From: an uncultured Sulfitobacter sp.
GTDB taxonomy: Bacteria; Pseudomonadota; Alphaproteobacteria; Rhodobacterales; Rhodobacteraceae
NCBI RefSeq assembly: GCF_947502895.1
Contig: NZ_CANNBM010000003.1
Coordinates: forward strand, 1-64,000
Direction of reading: 5' to 3'
Length of the DNA: 64,000 bases
Part shown: positions 34,399 through 42,852 of the stretch, piece by piece
Position numbering within the stretch: the first letter of the stretch is position 1
How the letters are laid out: each line of letters begins with the position of its first letter
Translations under genes and position numbers: made by a program
Notes under the pieces: model-generated
What the model was told of the DNA's origin: nothing
The model's database searches: none
Seen by the model: only the letters and a program-made list of their open reading frames with translations

Positions 34399-34902
34399 AT
34401 GCTGCGTAGCATAGAAAAGCTGGTCAGGCGGGCGGTTTTACTGCTCGGCTGGCTCGCCGCTGTATTGCTAGCGGCCATTATGGGTCTCACATTTTTCGAT
34501 GTCATCGGGCGCAATTTTTTTGGCCGTTCAGTGCTTGGCACTGTTGAAACCGTTTCGCTGATGATGGGGGCGCTGGTGTTTTGTGGGTTGGCCATAACTG
34601 AACTGCACCGCCGCCATATCGTCGTTGAAACGTTTCAGGGCATCTTCCCGAAACCTGTCCGCCGCGTATCCGTCATCGCAAATTCGGCCCTCGCAGTAGG
34701 TGTGAGCTGGCTGCTCCTCGAACAGTTGTTCGTCAAAACAGTGAGTGTATTTACCGAGGGCGAATTCACCATGATCCTCAAGCTGCCCTATTGGCCTGCG
34801 TCCATTCTGATGCTCGTGGGGTTGGCCCTGTTTTTTGTGCTGTTGGTCTTGCGTCTGATCCGTGAGATTACGGGGCAAGAAGGACCGATTGATGCCGATT
34901 GA
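34399..34902 (+). CDS. TRAP transporter small permease (DctQ family)
   Basis: 167 residues with four membrane segments; FFDVIGRNFFGRSVLGTVE matches the DctQ pattern. It begins four bases after the binding-protein stop and its end overlaps the large-permease start by 11 bases, so translation is coupled. Confidence 0.88.
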   Translation: MLRSIEKLVRRAVLLLGWLAAVLLAAIMGLTFFDVIGRNFFGRSVLGTVETVSLMMGALVFCGLAITELHRRHIVVETFQGIFPKPVRRVSVIANSALAVGVSWLLLEQLFVKTVSVFTEGEFTMILKLPYWPASILMLVGLALFFVLLVLRLIREITGQEGPIDAD

Positions 34903-36196
34903 AACTCTCGTCCCATTGGTCTTTGCTTTACTGTTTTTTGTTTTGTTTCTCGGGGCCAATCTGGGCCTCTCGATGTCTGGTGCCGCCCTGTTTGGCACCA
35001 CAATGATCATCGGCAAAGACGGCGCACTGGCGTTGGCTGGCCTGTCCGTATACGAAAGCGCGCAGAGCTTTTCACTTAGCGTCATTCCGCTCTTTGTGCT
35101 CATGGGCAGCTTTGCAACCCGCGCAGGGATATCGACCGATCTGTTCACAGCTTTCAACACATGGCTCGGACGGCGCAGAGGCGGACTGGCCCACGCCAGT
35201 ATCGCCGCCTGTGCAGCTTTCGGCGCTGTCTGCGGATCCTCTATCGCGACGGCGGCGACCATGGGGAAAGTCGCCCTGCCCCAGATGGCGCGATACGGGT
35301 ACGGCGACAGGCTCTCAACCGGCGCTTTGGCCGCTGGTGGCACGATCGGGGTCCTTATCCCGCCCAGTGTGATCATGTTGATTTACGGCATCCTCACTGA
35401 AACCAGCATCGGCGATCTGTTCATTGCAGGGATTATCCCCGGACTGCTGTTGACCTTTTTCTTCATGATCACCGTGCTGGTAATGATCCGGATCGACCCC
35501 TCGTCGGCACCAGAGGTTGCAGATGCGGATGAGGCCCCGCAAGGCTCTGCAATTAAACAGGTCTGGGCCACGTTGGTTTTGTTCATTACAGTCATCGGCG
35601 GCATCTACGCTGGGTTCTTCACCCCTACCGAGGCCGCGGGTTTTGGCGCAGTTGGCGCCCTGTTTCTGGGCGTCGCCATGGGTCGTTTAAGCCCGCGCAT
35701 GATCGGCGAATGTCTGATTGATACGGTTCAGACAACCTCGATGATTTTTCTTATTCTGATTGGTGCGATCCTGTTTTCGGGTTTTCTATCGCTCAGCAGC
35801 ACGCCAGGGCTTTTGGGCAGCTGGATCGTGGGGCTGGACCTGTCACCGCTGGGAACAATCATCGTTATCGTCTGCATATACATCGTGCTTGGCGCGTTTC
35901 TGGATACGATGGCAATGATCATCCTCTCTGTGCCCATCTTCTTTCCGATTGTAATGGGCATGGGGTTTGATCCGGTATGGTTCGGTGTGCTGGTCGTTCT
36001 GGTGGTCGAGCTTGCGTTGATTACGCCACCACTCGGGATCAATGTCTTTATCATCCGAGGCTTGGTGCCGCATGTGCCGCTGACCCAGATTTTCAAAGGC
36101 GTTCTGCCATTCTGCATCGCACTTGTTGCGCTCATTGCCTTGGTCATAGCAATCCCTTCCATCGCAACATTCCTGCCGGATTTAGCAGGCAAATGA
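34892..36196 (+). CDS. TRAP transporter large permease (DctM family)
   Basis: 434 residues from ATG 34892 (a 34862 start would give a hydrophilic extension). About twelve membrane segments and the DctM stretches SLSVIPLFVLMGSFATRAGI, GSSIATAATMGKVALPQ and LITPPLGINVFIIRG are visible. It is the transport subunit of the second TRAP system. Confidence 0.92.
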   Translation: MPIETLVPLVFALLFFVLFLGANLGLSMSGAALFGTTMIIGKDGALALAGLSVYESAQSFSLSVIPLFVLMGSFATRAGISTDLFTAFNTWLGRRRGGLAHASIAACAAFGAVCGSSIATAATMGKVALPQMARYGYGDRLSTGALAAGGTIGVLIPPSVIMLIYGILTETSIGDLFIAGIIPGLLLTFFFMITVLVMIRIDPSSAPEVADADEAPQGSAIKQVWATLVLFITVIGGIYAGFFTPTEAAGFGAVGALFLGVAMGRLSPRMIGECLIDTVQTTSMIFLILIGAILFSGFLSLSSTPGLLGSWIVGLDLSPLGTIIVIVCIYIVLGAFLDTMAMIILSVPIFFPIVMGMGFDPVWFGVLVVLVVELALITPPLGINVFIIRGLVPHVPLTQIFKGVLPFCIALVALIALVIAIPSIATFLPDLAGK

Positions 36197-36539
36197 ATTC
36201 TGTGCCGTTCAGTACTGCGGTTGCAGATCGCTCTCATGCGCGCATCAATCAAGGGGGTACAGGAATTTCCTACCAGATACGGATTGCGCCCTGATCTGTT
36301 GTGCGAGCGCCCCTTGCCTGACCAAAGTACGCGTTTTTCCGGACGGTGTTCCCGAAGAAATCCCCTTGCCAGATCAGCACATAGGAACGCGTAAAATAAT
36401 AATTCGGAGTTTCGGCACCTTCTGTGCTAGCGTTTTAATGTCGACTGCTTCTGGACGAGCAATCACTTTTCAAAAAATTTAAAACAGAGGCAAAAAATCA
36501 GACCCAACAGGGCATTCATTTCAAACTGGGAGGAACGAT
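36197..36539. other. Intergenic stretch upstream of the methanethiol oxidase gene
   Basis: 343 bases with no supported gene. It must hold the promoter for 36540-38612; the only clear element is the ribosome binding site GGGAGGAACG just before ATG 36540. No strong hairpin was found after the permease gene. Confidence 0.5.
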
Positions 36540-37940
36540 ATGAACCTAAGACCTGACCCGACATTCCATGCGTCACCGAAACTCGCGATGGAAGCACCAA
36601 TTGAAAACTACGCATTTACCGTAATGCTGAGCCCTGATGGTTCGCAATCCGACGGCATCGCTGTCATTGATCTCAAACCTGGCTCATCAACCTATGGTCA
36701 GATTGTGCATCAAGTCATCGTGCCCAACACAGGCGACGAATTTCACCACTTTGGCTGGAACGCCTGTTCGTCTTCTCTTTCACCTTTGTCGGGCCACGCC
36801 TTTCTTGAACGCCGGTATCTAATTGTGCCGGGTATACGTTCTTCGCGCATCTATGTCATCGACGTCAAAGACCCGCTAAACGCCAATATTCACAAGACGA
36901 TCGAGCCGGAAGAGCTGTTCGCAAAAACCGGATATTCCCGCCCCCATACAATCCATTGCGGCCCCGAAGGCATTTATGTCTCCTGTCTTGGTGGCGGCGG
37001 CGCAGATGGGACCGACGGCCCTCCGGGTATTTTCATAATGGACTGTGAAACCTTCGAAATCATCGGACAGTACGAGATGGATCGTGGCAAACAGGACAAA
37101 CACTATGATTTCTGGTGGAACCTGCCACAGGATTACATGGTCAGTTCCGAATGGGGTCTGCCGCCGCAGTTTGAAAACGGCGTTGTGCCAGAAGACTTGC
37201 TGTCGAATAAATACGGCCACTCCATCCACTTCTGGGATCTGCGGGCGCGCAAAAACATTCAAACGATGGACTTTGGTGAAAACTACCAGATGGCCCTCGA
37301 AATTCGCCCTGCACATGATCCGACAAAATCCTACGGTTTCTGCGGCGTCGTCGTGGACACGACCAACCTTCAGGGTGCCATCTTTACTTGGTGGCGCGAT
37401 GATGATGGTGTTTGGCAGTCAAAAAAGACCATAACCATTGACCCGCGTCCTGAAGACCCTGCAAGCCTTCCGCCACTTCTACAAGGGTTTGGGGCCGTGC
37501 CGCCTTTGGTTACGGATATCGACCTGAGCCTCGATGACAAATACCTGTATGTGGCATGCTGGGGTTTGGGCGAGATGCACCAATATGACGTCAGCGACCC
37601 GATGAACCCTGTTCTGGCCGGCAAGGTCGAACTGGGCGGCATTGCAAAGGGTCACAAGCACACAAACGGCAAAGGTTTTGCCTACGGGCCGCAGATGGTC
37701 GAGATCAGCCGTGACGGAAAGCGGGTTTATTGGACCAACTCGCTATATTCTACGTGGGATGACCAGTTCTATCCCGACGATGAAGGCGGGCAAATGGTCA
37801 TGGCGGATGTAGGCGAAAACGGGGGGCTGACACTCAACAACGACTTCTACATCGATTTCCCGAAGGGCCTGCGCGCGCATCAAATCAGACTTGAAGGTGG
37901 CGATTGCTCTACAGACAGCTTTTGTTACCCGTCTGTCTAA
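36540..37940 (+). CDS. mtoX: Methanethiol oxidase / selenium-binding protein SBP56 family
   Basis: 466 residues, full length for SBP56/MtoX. Conserved stretches include DEFHHFGWNACSS, SRPHTIHCGPEGIYVSCLGG, DKHYDFWWNLP, MVSSEWGLPP, SLDDKYLYVACWGLGEMHQYDVSDP, WTNSLYSTWDDQFYPD and LRAHQIRLEGGDCSTDSFCYP. Bacterial MtoX oxidises methanethiol to formaldehyde, hydrogen sulfide and hydrogen peroxide, using copper. Characterised bacterial forms are exported, but this one begins MNLRPDPTFHASPK with no signal peptide. No SCO1 or MauG maturation genes adjoin. The membrane-protein gene follows without a gap. Confidence 0.9.
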   Translation: MNLRPDPTFHASPKLAMEAPIENYAFTVMLSPDGSQSDGIAVIDLKPGSSTYGQIVHQVIVPNTGDEFHHFGWNACSSSLSPLSGHAFLERRYLIVPGIRSSRIYVIDVKDPLNANIHKTIEPEELFAKTGYSRPHTIHCGPEGIYVSCLGGGGADGTDGPPGIFIMDCETFEIIGQYEMDRGKQDKHYDFWWNLPQDYMVSSEWGLPPQFENGVVPEDLLSNKYGHSIHFWDLRARKNIQTMDFGENYQMALEIRPAHDPTKSYGFCGVVVDTTNLQGAIFTWWRDDDGVWQSKKTITIDPRPEDPASLPPLLQGFGAVPPLVTDIDLSLDDKYLYVACWGLGEMHQYDVSDPMNPVLAGKVELGGIAKGHKHTNGKGFAYGPQMVEISRDGKRVYWTNSLYSTWDDQFYPDDEGGQMVMADVGENGGLTLNNDFYIDFPKGLRAHQIRLEGGDCSTDSFCYPSV

Positions 37941-38612
37941 ATGATTGACGGTCTGACTTCTGTGACGGCCCTTTGGGGGGCCGTCATTTTTTCTGGCCTC
38001 TACCACGGCATCAACCCTGGAATGGGCTGGCCGCTTGCCGTCTCGGCAGCTTTGATGGAACAAAATCACAAGGCGATGCCCAAGGCATTGGCGATGCTCG
38101 CTCTGGGACATTTTCTGGCGATGATCGGTATTCTGCTGCCTTTCACGGTGATGATAGCACTTGTCCAATGGGAATCTGAAATTCGTATTGCTGCTGGCCT
38201 CTTGGTCATAGCAATGGGGGTCTACCTCCTGATCAACAGACGCCACCCGAAATTTCTGGCACGGGTTCATCCCGCGCGGTTGGCGCTATGGTCTTTTCTC
38301 GCCGCGATGGCGCATGGTGCGGGGCTTATGCTCGTGCCCATCTATCTCGGGATTTGCGCAATAGGCGCGAATGAGACAGGCCACCTCGCTGCGCAAAATC
38401 TCATGGGCGACAACATCATAACTGCATTTGCAGTTGCTGCCGTGCATACTTTCTCGATGACACTTGCTGGCGGGCTGATCGCCGTGGTGATCTATTTCTG
38501 GCTCGGGCTCAAATTTCTTTCGCGAACCTGGTTTAATCTGGATATCGTCTGGGCGCTGAGCTTGGTTCTTGTAGGCGCCTTCGGAATTTACTCCGCGTTC
38601 ATGGCCCACTGA
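37941..38612 (+). CDS. Integral membrane protein of unknown function next to methanethiol oxidase
   Basis: 223 residues with about six or seven membrane segments. An H-x-x-N-P-G-M-G-W motif (YHGINPGMGWPLAV) sits in the first and AHGAGLMLVPIYLG in a middle one; conserved His in membrane segments hints at metal or proton handling, as in distant UreH/RcnA-like transporters. The ATG follows the MtoX stop codon directly (0-base gap), so the two are co-translated and probably work together, perhaps in copper supply or sulfide handling. No family could be assigned with certainty. Confidence 0.75.
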   Translation: MIDGLTSVTALWGAVIFSGLYHGINPGMGWPLAVSAALMEQNHKAMPKALAMLALGHFLAMIGILLPFTVMIALVQWESEIRIAAGLLVIAMGVYLLINRRHPKFLARVHPARLALWSFLAAMAHGAGLMLVPIYLGICAIGANETGHLAAQNLMGDNIITAFAVAAVHTFSMTLAGGLIAVVIYFWLGLKFLSRTWFNLDIVWALSLVLVGAFGIYSAFMAH

Positions 38613-38765
38613 GCAAGTGTTCTGAGCTGAACTCCCTCAAAAGCGAACCTCACCTTATCTAAATGTGCGCAACAGACGTGTATATGATCGGTGGCGCAAT
38701 GGGCCGACTGCTGGCCGACCAACGCAGGCCTGATGCAGAGGGTGAAAGCAATTCACAACCAAAGG

Positions 38766-38784
38766 ACGTAAGCCCTGCTTACGT
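38766..38784. repeat. Perfect inverted repeat
   Basis: ACGTAAGC (38766-38773) and GCTTACGT (38777-38784) form a perfect eight-base stem with loop CCT. No T-run follows. It could be a terminator element for either convergent operon or a protein site. Confidence 0.5.
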
Positions 38785-39083
38785 ATTGCCCCTCAAATGC
38801 CCTAGGCGGATCTTGAATAGCACTTCCAAAAGCACAAGGTGCCAAAGGTCCGGAACGTGGCTACAGCAAAGTAGCCAGAATGCAGCCCCCTGAACAAAGA
38901 CCCAATCGCGCCCATACCTCCAAACTCATTTGAGTTTCAGTCTGCACTACGCAATCAAATCCACTCATGTCCAATGTTGCTGTAGGAATGGATAAACTGG
39001 CGGAGGCTCAGTCAGTCACCGACTGAACCGGTCGAACACATATCCATTTTAAATCAACATCTTAACTAAAAGCTTGCACAAAA

Positions 39084-39105
39084 ATGTGTAGCACGATGTG
39101 TAGCA
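39084..39105. repeat. Direct repeat ATGTGTAGCA
   Basis: ATGTGTAGCA occurs at 39084-39093 and again at 39096-39105, two bases apart. Its place at the change from metabolic to accessory genes makes an attachment or recombination site conceivable, but a matching copy at the other end of the island is outside the window. Confidence 0.4.
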
Positions 39106-39246
39106 ATCCAATTGTTCGCACTATTAGTTTCGGGAGCTTGAGTTGGACACTGTTTCACAATCTTATGTCTTGCAGAGATCGTGCAATAGTGTGTTCGAAA
39201 GCCCCACACCGCATTTATGAGTTCGCCTTTAGGTAAACGCCGGATT

Positions 39247-40683
39247 TCAGAAATGTGTCGGGCGGCGAAACAGCGGCGGTGTGTCCCACGGGAGCTGTAC
39301 GGTCTCGCTATCAATCAACTTCCCAAGGGCATTGCGCATGTCTGTGGTAAGGCCCTGATCCGAAACGATGCGGACAAGATCGGCGTCATCCTCGACATCG
39401 TAAGCTTTGAACGACCGCAGAACGTCGAACGCCCGCTCCTTCTGATCGAGGTCCAGTTTCACAAAAGGGTTTTCGTCCGAAAGATCATCTATGAATTTAT
39501 TGATTACCTTCTCTGCCGCCTCCAGATCTGTTTTACGGGTCGTCATATACTGAACGCTCCAGTCGTCAGCCTGAAACTCGTGAACACAGGCGTCGAATTC
39601 CTGCAATGAAGCGTAGTTCATCGGCGCGCCTTCCGGTGCGCAGGCCGAAATCTGTTTGGCCAGTTTGCGGGTGTTGTAAAACCGCTTACGCCAGTTCCCA
39701 CATTCCTCGCCTGAGTTTACAGAAGCGCCGGGAAGCAACCGGTCCATGTAAATCCAGTCGACGTAAGGATCGGCGTTGTGGCCGTGGCTCTTGCGCTCCT
39801 CGACTTGTGCAGTCATCTCGTTCAACAAATTGTCCGGCACTTCACTATAAAGCTCATCGTTGCCGATCACCTCGGGCCACATTTCAAACTGCGCCATATC
39901 AAGGGCTTCTCCCCCCCCGAGCCACGCGTAGAAGTTGCTGTAGAACGCAATGTCGTTGCGATAGCGCCATGCGCCCCACGTCAGACGGTAGATCTCCGGC
40001 TCTCTCTTGCGGAGCCCCTCGGCTGCGCGCCGGAATTCGGCCTGCGCCGCCTTCCAATCATCTTTGGCAAGTTGAACGGCCTGTGCGGCGCGTACCGTCG
40101 CAAGGCGCAGTTCGGTGCGAAGCGAGAAAAAACTGTAGAGTTTCTGATCTTCGGCTATCTCCGCAAATGCACGGGTTAGCCCGGCATCGACCAAAACGGA
40201 AAATTCTTTCATGCCGTTTTCGAATTGCTCCAATTCATCAAGCAGGTCTTTGCCGAGCAGCTCACCCGCGCAATAGGACAGCTGCATGTTGAAAAGCGGC
40301 GTCAGGGTCCTTGCCCGAAGATACCCATCGCGATTGACCGCAGCACAATCGAGCGCATAGGTAAGCGGATCCTGGGCAGCGGGCGTCTTGACCATTTGCG
40401 CCCAAATCCTGCTTTGAACGGCGTCGTCATCGCCGGTCAGCCAAGCGTTGGATTTGCACAGCGCAGTGGCAATTTCGAGCTTCCGATCATATTGCGCGCC
40501 GGCAAGCGCATCGACCAACTGTGTGATCATTTCTCCGCGCTCTGCGGTCCCGAGCGCATCGAGTGCGGACGCGGGATTGTCCTGTTCCATTAGCTCTTCG
40601 ACCGATTCTGCCTGTGCTAACGCGCCGGAACTGCTGGTAAGCAGCATAATGACGGTCAGAAATGCAGTGAATTTAATCCTCAT
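39247..40683 (-). CDS. Exported helical protein of unknown function
   Basis: 478 residues. A signal peptide is clear (MRIKFTAFLTVIMLLTSSSG, cleavage after ALAQA near residue 25). The mature part is acidic, mostly helical and holds several Cys (CKSNAW, DCAAV, YCAGEL, ECGNWR, ISACAPEG, DACVHEF), suggesting disulfides in the periplasm. AAGGAG precedes the ATG. Third gene of the SGNH hydrolase operon, 45 bases after the three-TM protein. No family recognised; role inferred only from neighbours. Confidence 0.72.
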   Translation of the reverse strand: MRIKFTAFLTVIMLLTSSSGALAQAESVEELMEQDNPASALDALGTAERGEMITQLVDALAGAQYDRKLEIATALCKSNAWLTGDDDAVQSRIWAQMVKTPAAQDPLTYALDCAAVNRDGYLRARTLTPLFNMQLSYCAGELLGKDLLDELEQFENGMKEFSVLVDAGLTRAFAEIAEDQKLYSFFSLRTELRLATVRAAQAVQLAKDDWKAAQAEFRRAAEGLRKREPEIYRLTWGAWRYRNDIAFYSNFYAWLGGGEALDMAQFEMWPEVIGNDELYSEVPDNLLNEMTAQVEERKSHGHNADPYVDWIYMDRLLPGASVNSGEECGNWRKRFYNTRKLAKQISACAPEGAPMNYASLQEFDACVHEFQADDWSVQYMTTRKTDLEAAEKVINKFIDDLSDENPFVKLDLDQKERAFDVLRSFKAYDVEDDADLVRIVSDQGLTTDMRNALGKLIDSETVQLPWDTPPLFRRPTHF

Positions 40684-40728
40684 CCAACGGCTCCTTGTCC
40701 AAATCCCATAGCGGCATCGGCATCATCT

Positions 40729-41676
40729 TCATGGCCCTGAAACTTTTTGTTTAATATCACTCTGGGTACCGCCGCTCACGATGAGATCATCGACGGTTTC
40801 CTCTGGCGTATTTTCGCAGACCTCATTGAATAGCTTTAAGTTCTTTAGCTCGATCTGTGCGATCATGGCTGCGCTCTCGCGGGTAATCTCCAACGCGAGA
40901 ATTCGGTCGCTATCTTTCAGGTCCGGCCGCGCATATAGCACCATCTGGTGAGGGCTCATTCCTACGATCTTGATTTGGTTCCGAGAGCGGTTTTGATCCA
41001 ATCTGGTTTGGGTCGGGTCGACGACAAGCCCGAACTTGTTGGCATTAATCTTGCTCACCTGAAGTACACGGGTTGCGGACAAATTACCGTCGTCGGGGCA
41101 TTTCAACCTCACCTCTATGGGCACGCTTGTATTCTGCAAGTAGGACGTCATCACAGAAACCAGTTTGGCGTCCTCCCTGATTTGCTTCTTCAGATCAGTA
41201 TGCAAAGCGCCCGCCCCGTCGAGGTTTGTCAGCTTGTCGCTGATTTCTTTGGTAAGCGCTTTTAATTCACTCTGCTTCGTAGCAAGTGCCGTGCGGTCCT
41301 TTTCAAGTTTTGATCTCTCCGCCTTCAAGGGGTCCAGAACGAAGAACAGAGAAACGATCCCCCCCACGAGCAGGCATATGAACAGCAAGACATAGCCTTT
41401 CATAAATACGCCCAGCTTCTCTCCCGCGCCGGGCAATGCCCCTGAAAGCGTCGCATCGGGATCTTCAAAATGTGTGACCAGTAGGGTTACGCCCATAGCG
41501 ACAAGCACGATTCCTATAAACTGCAAGTTGATTGAGTCTGCACCGATGTCCTTGAACAGCTTGGCAGGGGCGACCCAAAAAACCACTCCGGGGATCAACA
41601 GAACGAAACCGATGAAGAGCCGCAGATAGGAGACTTTAGGCGCTTTGCCGTTATTCGGGTGCGGGGTGACTGGCAT
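40729..41676 (-). CDS. Membrane protein with three TM segments and a coiled coil
   Basis: 315 residues. Hydrophobic segments at about 17-37, 49-68 and 92-114, then a coiled coil (about 116-152, rich in Lys, Glu, Leu, Ala) and a beta-rich domain to residue 315. The C-terminal domain ends IKQKVSGP. It lies 39 bases after the SGNH hydrolase gene and 45 bases before the exported protein gene, so the three form one operon. It could anchor the cytosolic partners to the inner membrane. No family recognised. Confidence 0.72.
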   Translation of the reverse strand: MPVTPHPNNGKAPKVSYLRLFIGFVLLIPGVVFWVAPAKLFKDIGADSINLQFIGIVLVAMGVTLLVTHFEDPDATLSGALPGAGEKLGVFMKGYVLLFICLLVGGIVSLFFVLDPLKAERSKLEKDRTALATKQSELKALTKEISDKLTNLDGAGALHTDLKKQIREDAKLVSVMTSYLQNTSVPIEVRLKCPDDGNLSATRVLQVSKINANKFGLVVDPTQTRLDQNRSRNQIKIVGMSPHQMVLYARPDLKDSDRILALEITRESAAMIAQIELKNLKLFNEVCENTPEETVDDLIVSGGTQSDIKQKVSGP

Positions 41677-41715
41677 TCATTCGCTCCGTTCTATTTTTTG
41701 GCCGTGTCGCGTTGA

Positions 41716-42759
41716 TCAACTTACTTTGCGGGCGGCGATGGCCTTTGAAATTACATCGTGAAAAGCACGGCCAACACCCGCGAAACCCGGTGTCGTACCA
41801 TGGATTTCGTCGTTCCAATCACCCAGTTCGCGGAGCGTGCCGCGGCAATTCACTACCCAGATACCAGTTGTGGAGGAGTCTCCCGAAACATCTGCCAGCA
41901 TGTCGTAAAGACGGTCTATCATGTGGATAAGGATATTGCGGCGCAATTCGTCATCATGGATATTCCGGGCCGCAAAAGCACGGCCAAGCCACTGGTCCTT
42001 GTCGGCATACCGCGGGTTCCTCGGGTCGTTGGTTCCCCAAGGATAGGGATAGGGATAATCATACCCGTGAAAGACGATCGGCAGCGTCTCCAGCCCTCTC
42101 TCGGCGCGGACAAGGCCGACGACACGGCGATACCCCGTCTCCAGCATGACAAGCCGCCGGTCGAGTTCCGCATGATTGATATGGCCTTCCACATCCGAAG
42201 CATCGCCGTTGAAGCTCAGCAATAGCGACTCCAGCATGGGCAGCTTGGTCACGGGGTCTTCGCCGATGATATCGTTACCGGCCCCCGAGAAAAGAAAAAC
42301 GTCCGCCTTGCTGCGCATCCGGCGCAACTCTGTCAGAAACTCGGCACCGTGGCCAATCCCTGCCCCGTGGACCATATTCTCCAGCGTGTCGCCTGCCGCA
42401 CCGAGGGACCAGACGTTATACACCTGAGACAAGTAATCCACTGTTTCCTGAATAAGGAGCGGGAATTGAAACCAGCTGTCTCCCTCTGCGACAATAGTAG
42501 GGCGATCCGGAAACTTTTTGACGCTGTCAAAATAGCGGATGCGGTGGCGCAACCGGGCAAGCCCGTTACCGATTTGCATTGCATTTTCGAGTTCTTCGTC
42601 CGCTGCGGTTTGCTTGACCGTCTCCGTGTTGATCACGGCATGAATATCAAACCCACCTGCGCCCTTTTCCAAAGTGAAATACTCAAGCAGTTCCTCGTCC
42701 GTGGTTTCGGGATCACGGACTTTCGCTACAAGTTCCAGATAGGTAATTTCATCGGTCAT
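41716..42759 (-). CDS. SGNH/GDSL-type hydrolase
   Basis: 347 residues, no signal peptide. The SGNH blocks are in order: block I GDSWFQ (93-98, nucleophile Ser95), block II Gly in SLGAAGDT (118-125), block III GAGND (159-163, Asn162) and block V D-E-I-H (317-320). The 85 residues before block I are an extra N-terminal region. It is probably an esterase or deacylase acting in the cytosol. It heads an operon with a three-TM protein and an exported protein and is divergent from a trypsin-like protease gene across 93 bases. Confidence 0.8.
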   Translation of the reverse strand: MTDEITYLELVAKVRDPETTDEELLEYFTLEKGAGGFDIHAVINTETVKQTAADEELENAMQIGNGLARLRHRIRYFDSVKKFPDRPTIVAEGDSWFQFPLLIQETVDYLSQVYNVWSLGAAGDTLENMVHGAGIGHGAEFLTELRRMRSKADVFLFSGAGNDIIGEDPVTKLPMLESLLLSFNGDASDVEGHINHAELDRRLVMLETGYRRVVGLVRAERGLETLPIVFHGYDYPYPYPWGTNDPRNPRYADKDQWLGRAFAARNIHDDELRRNILIHMIDRLYDMLADVSGDSSTTGIWVVNCRGTLRELGDWNDEIHGTTPGFAGVGRAFHDVISKAIAARKVS

Positions 42760-42852
42760 AATGCTCGGCCTTGGGGAAAATGAAGTTCTACATTAAGGTG
42801 TATCTTAACGAGATCGTTTAATTTGTCGATATTTTCCGAAGGGGAGCACATC

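Larger units (their letters stand above)
38613..39246. other. Intergenic boundary region between metabolic genes and accessory island
   Basis: 634 bases with no supported gene, between two convergent transcription units. It carries a hairpin at 38766-38784 and a 10-base tandem repeat at 39084-39105 (separate entries). Gene content changes completely to the right of it. No tRNA or integrase gene is visible. Confidence 0.55.

Noticed and set aside
38663..38893. 76-codon plus-strand frame in the island boundary
   Set aside because: Spans the 38766-38784 hairpin, lacks a ribosome binding site and has no family.
39084..39105. Direct repeat taken as part of a CRISPR array
   Set aside because: Only two ten-base copies with a two-base gap; there are no spacers and no cas genes.
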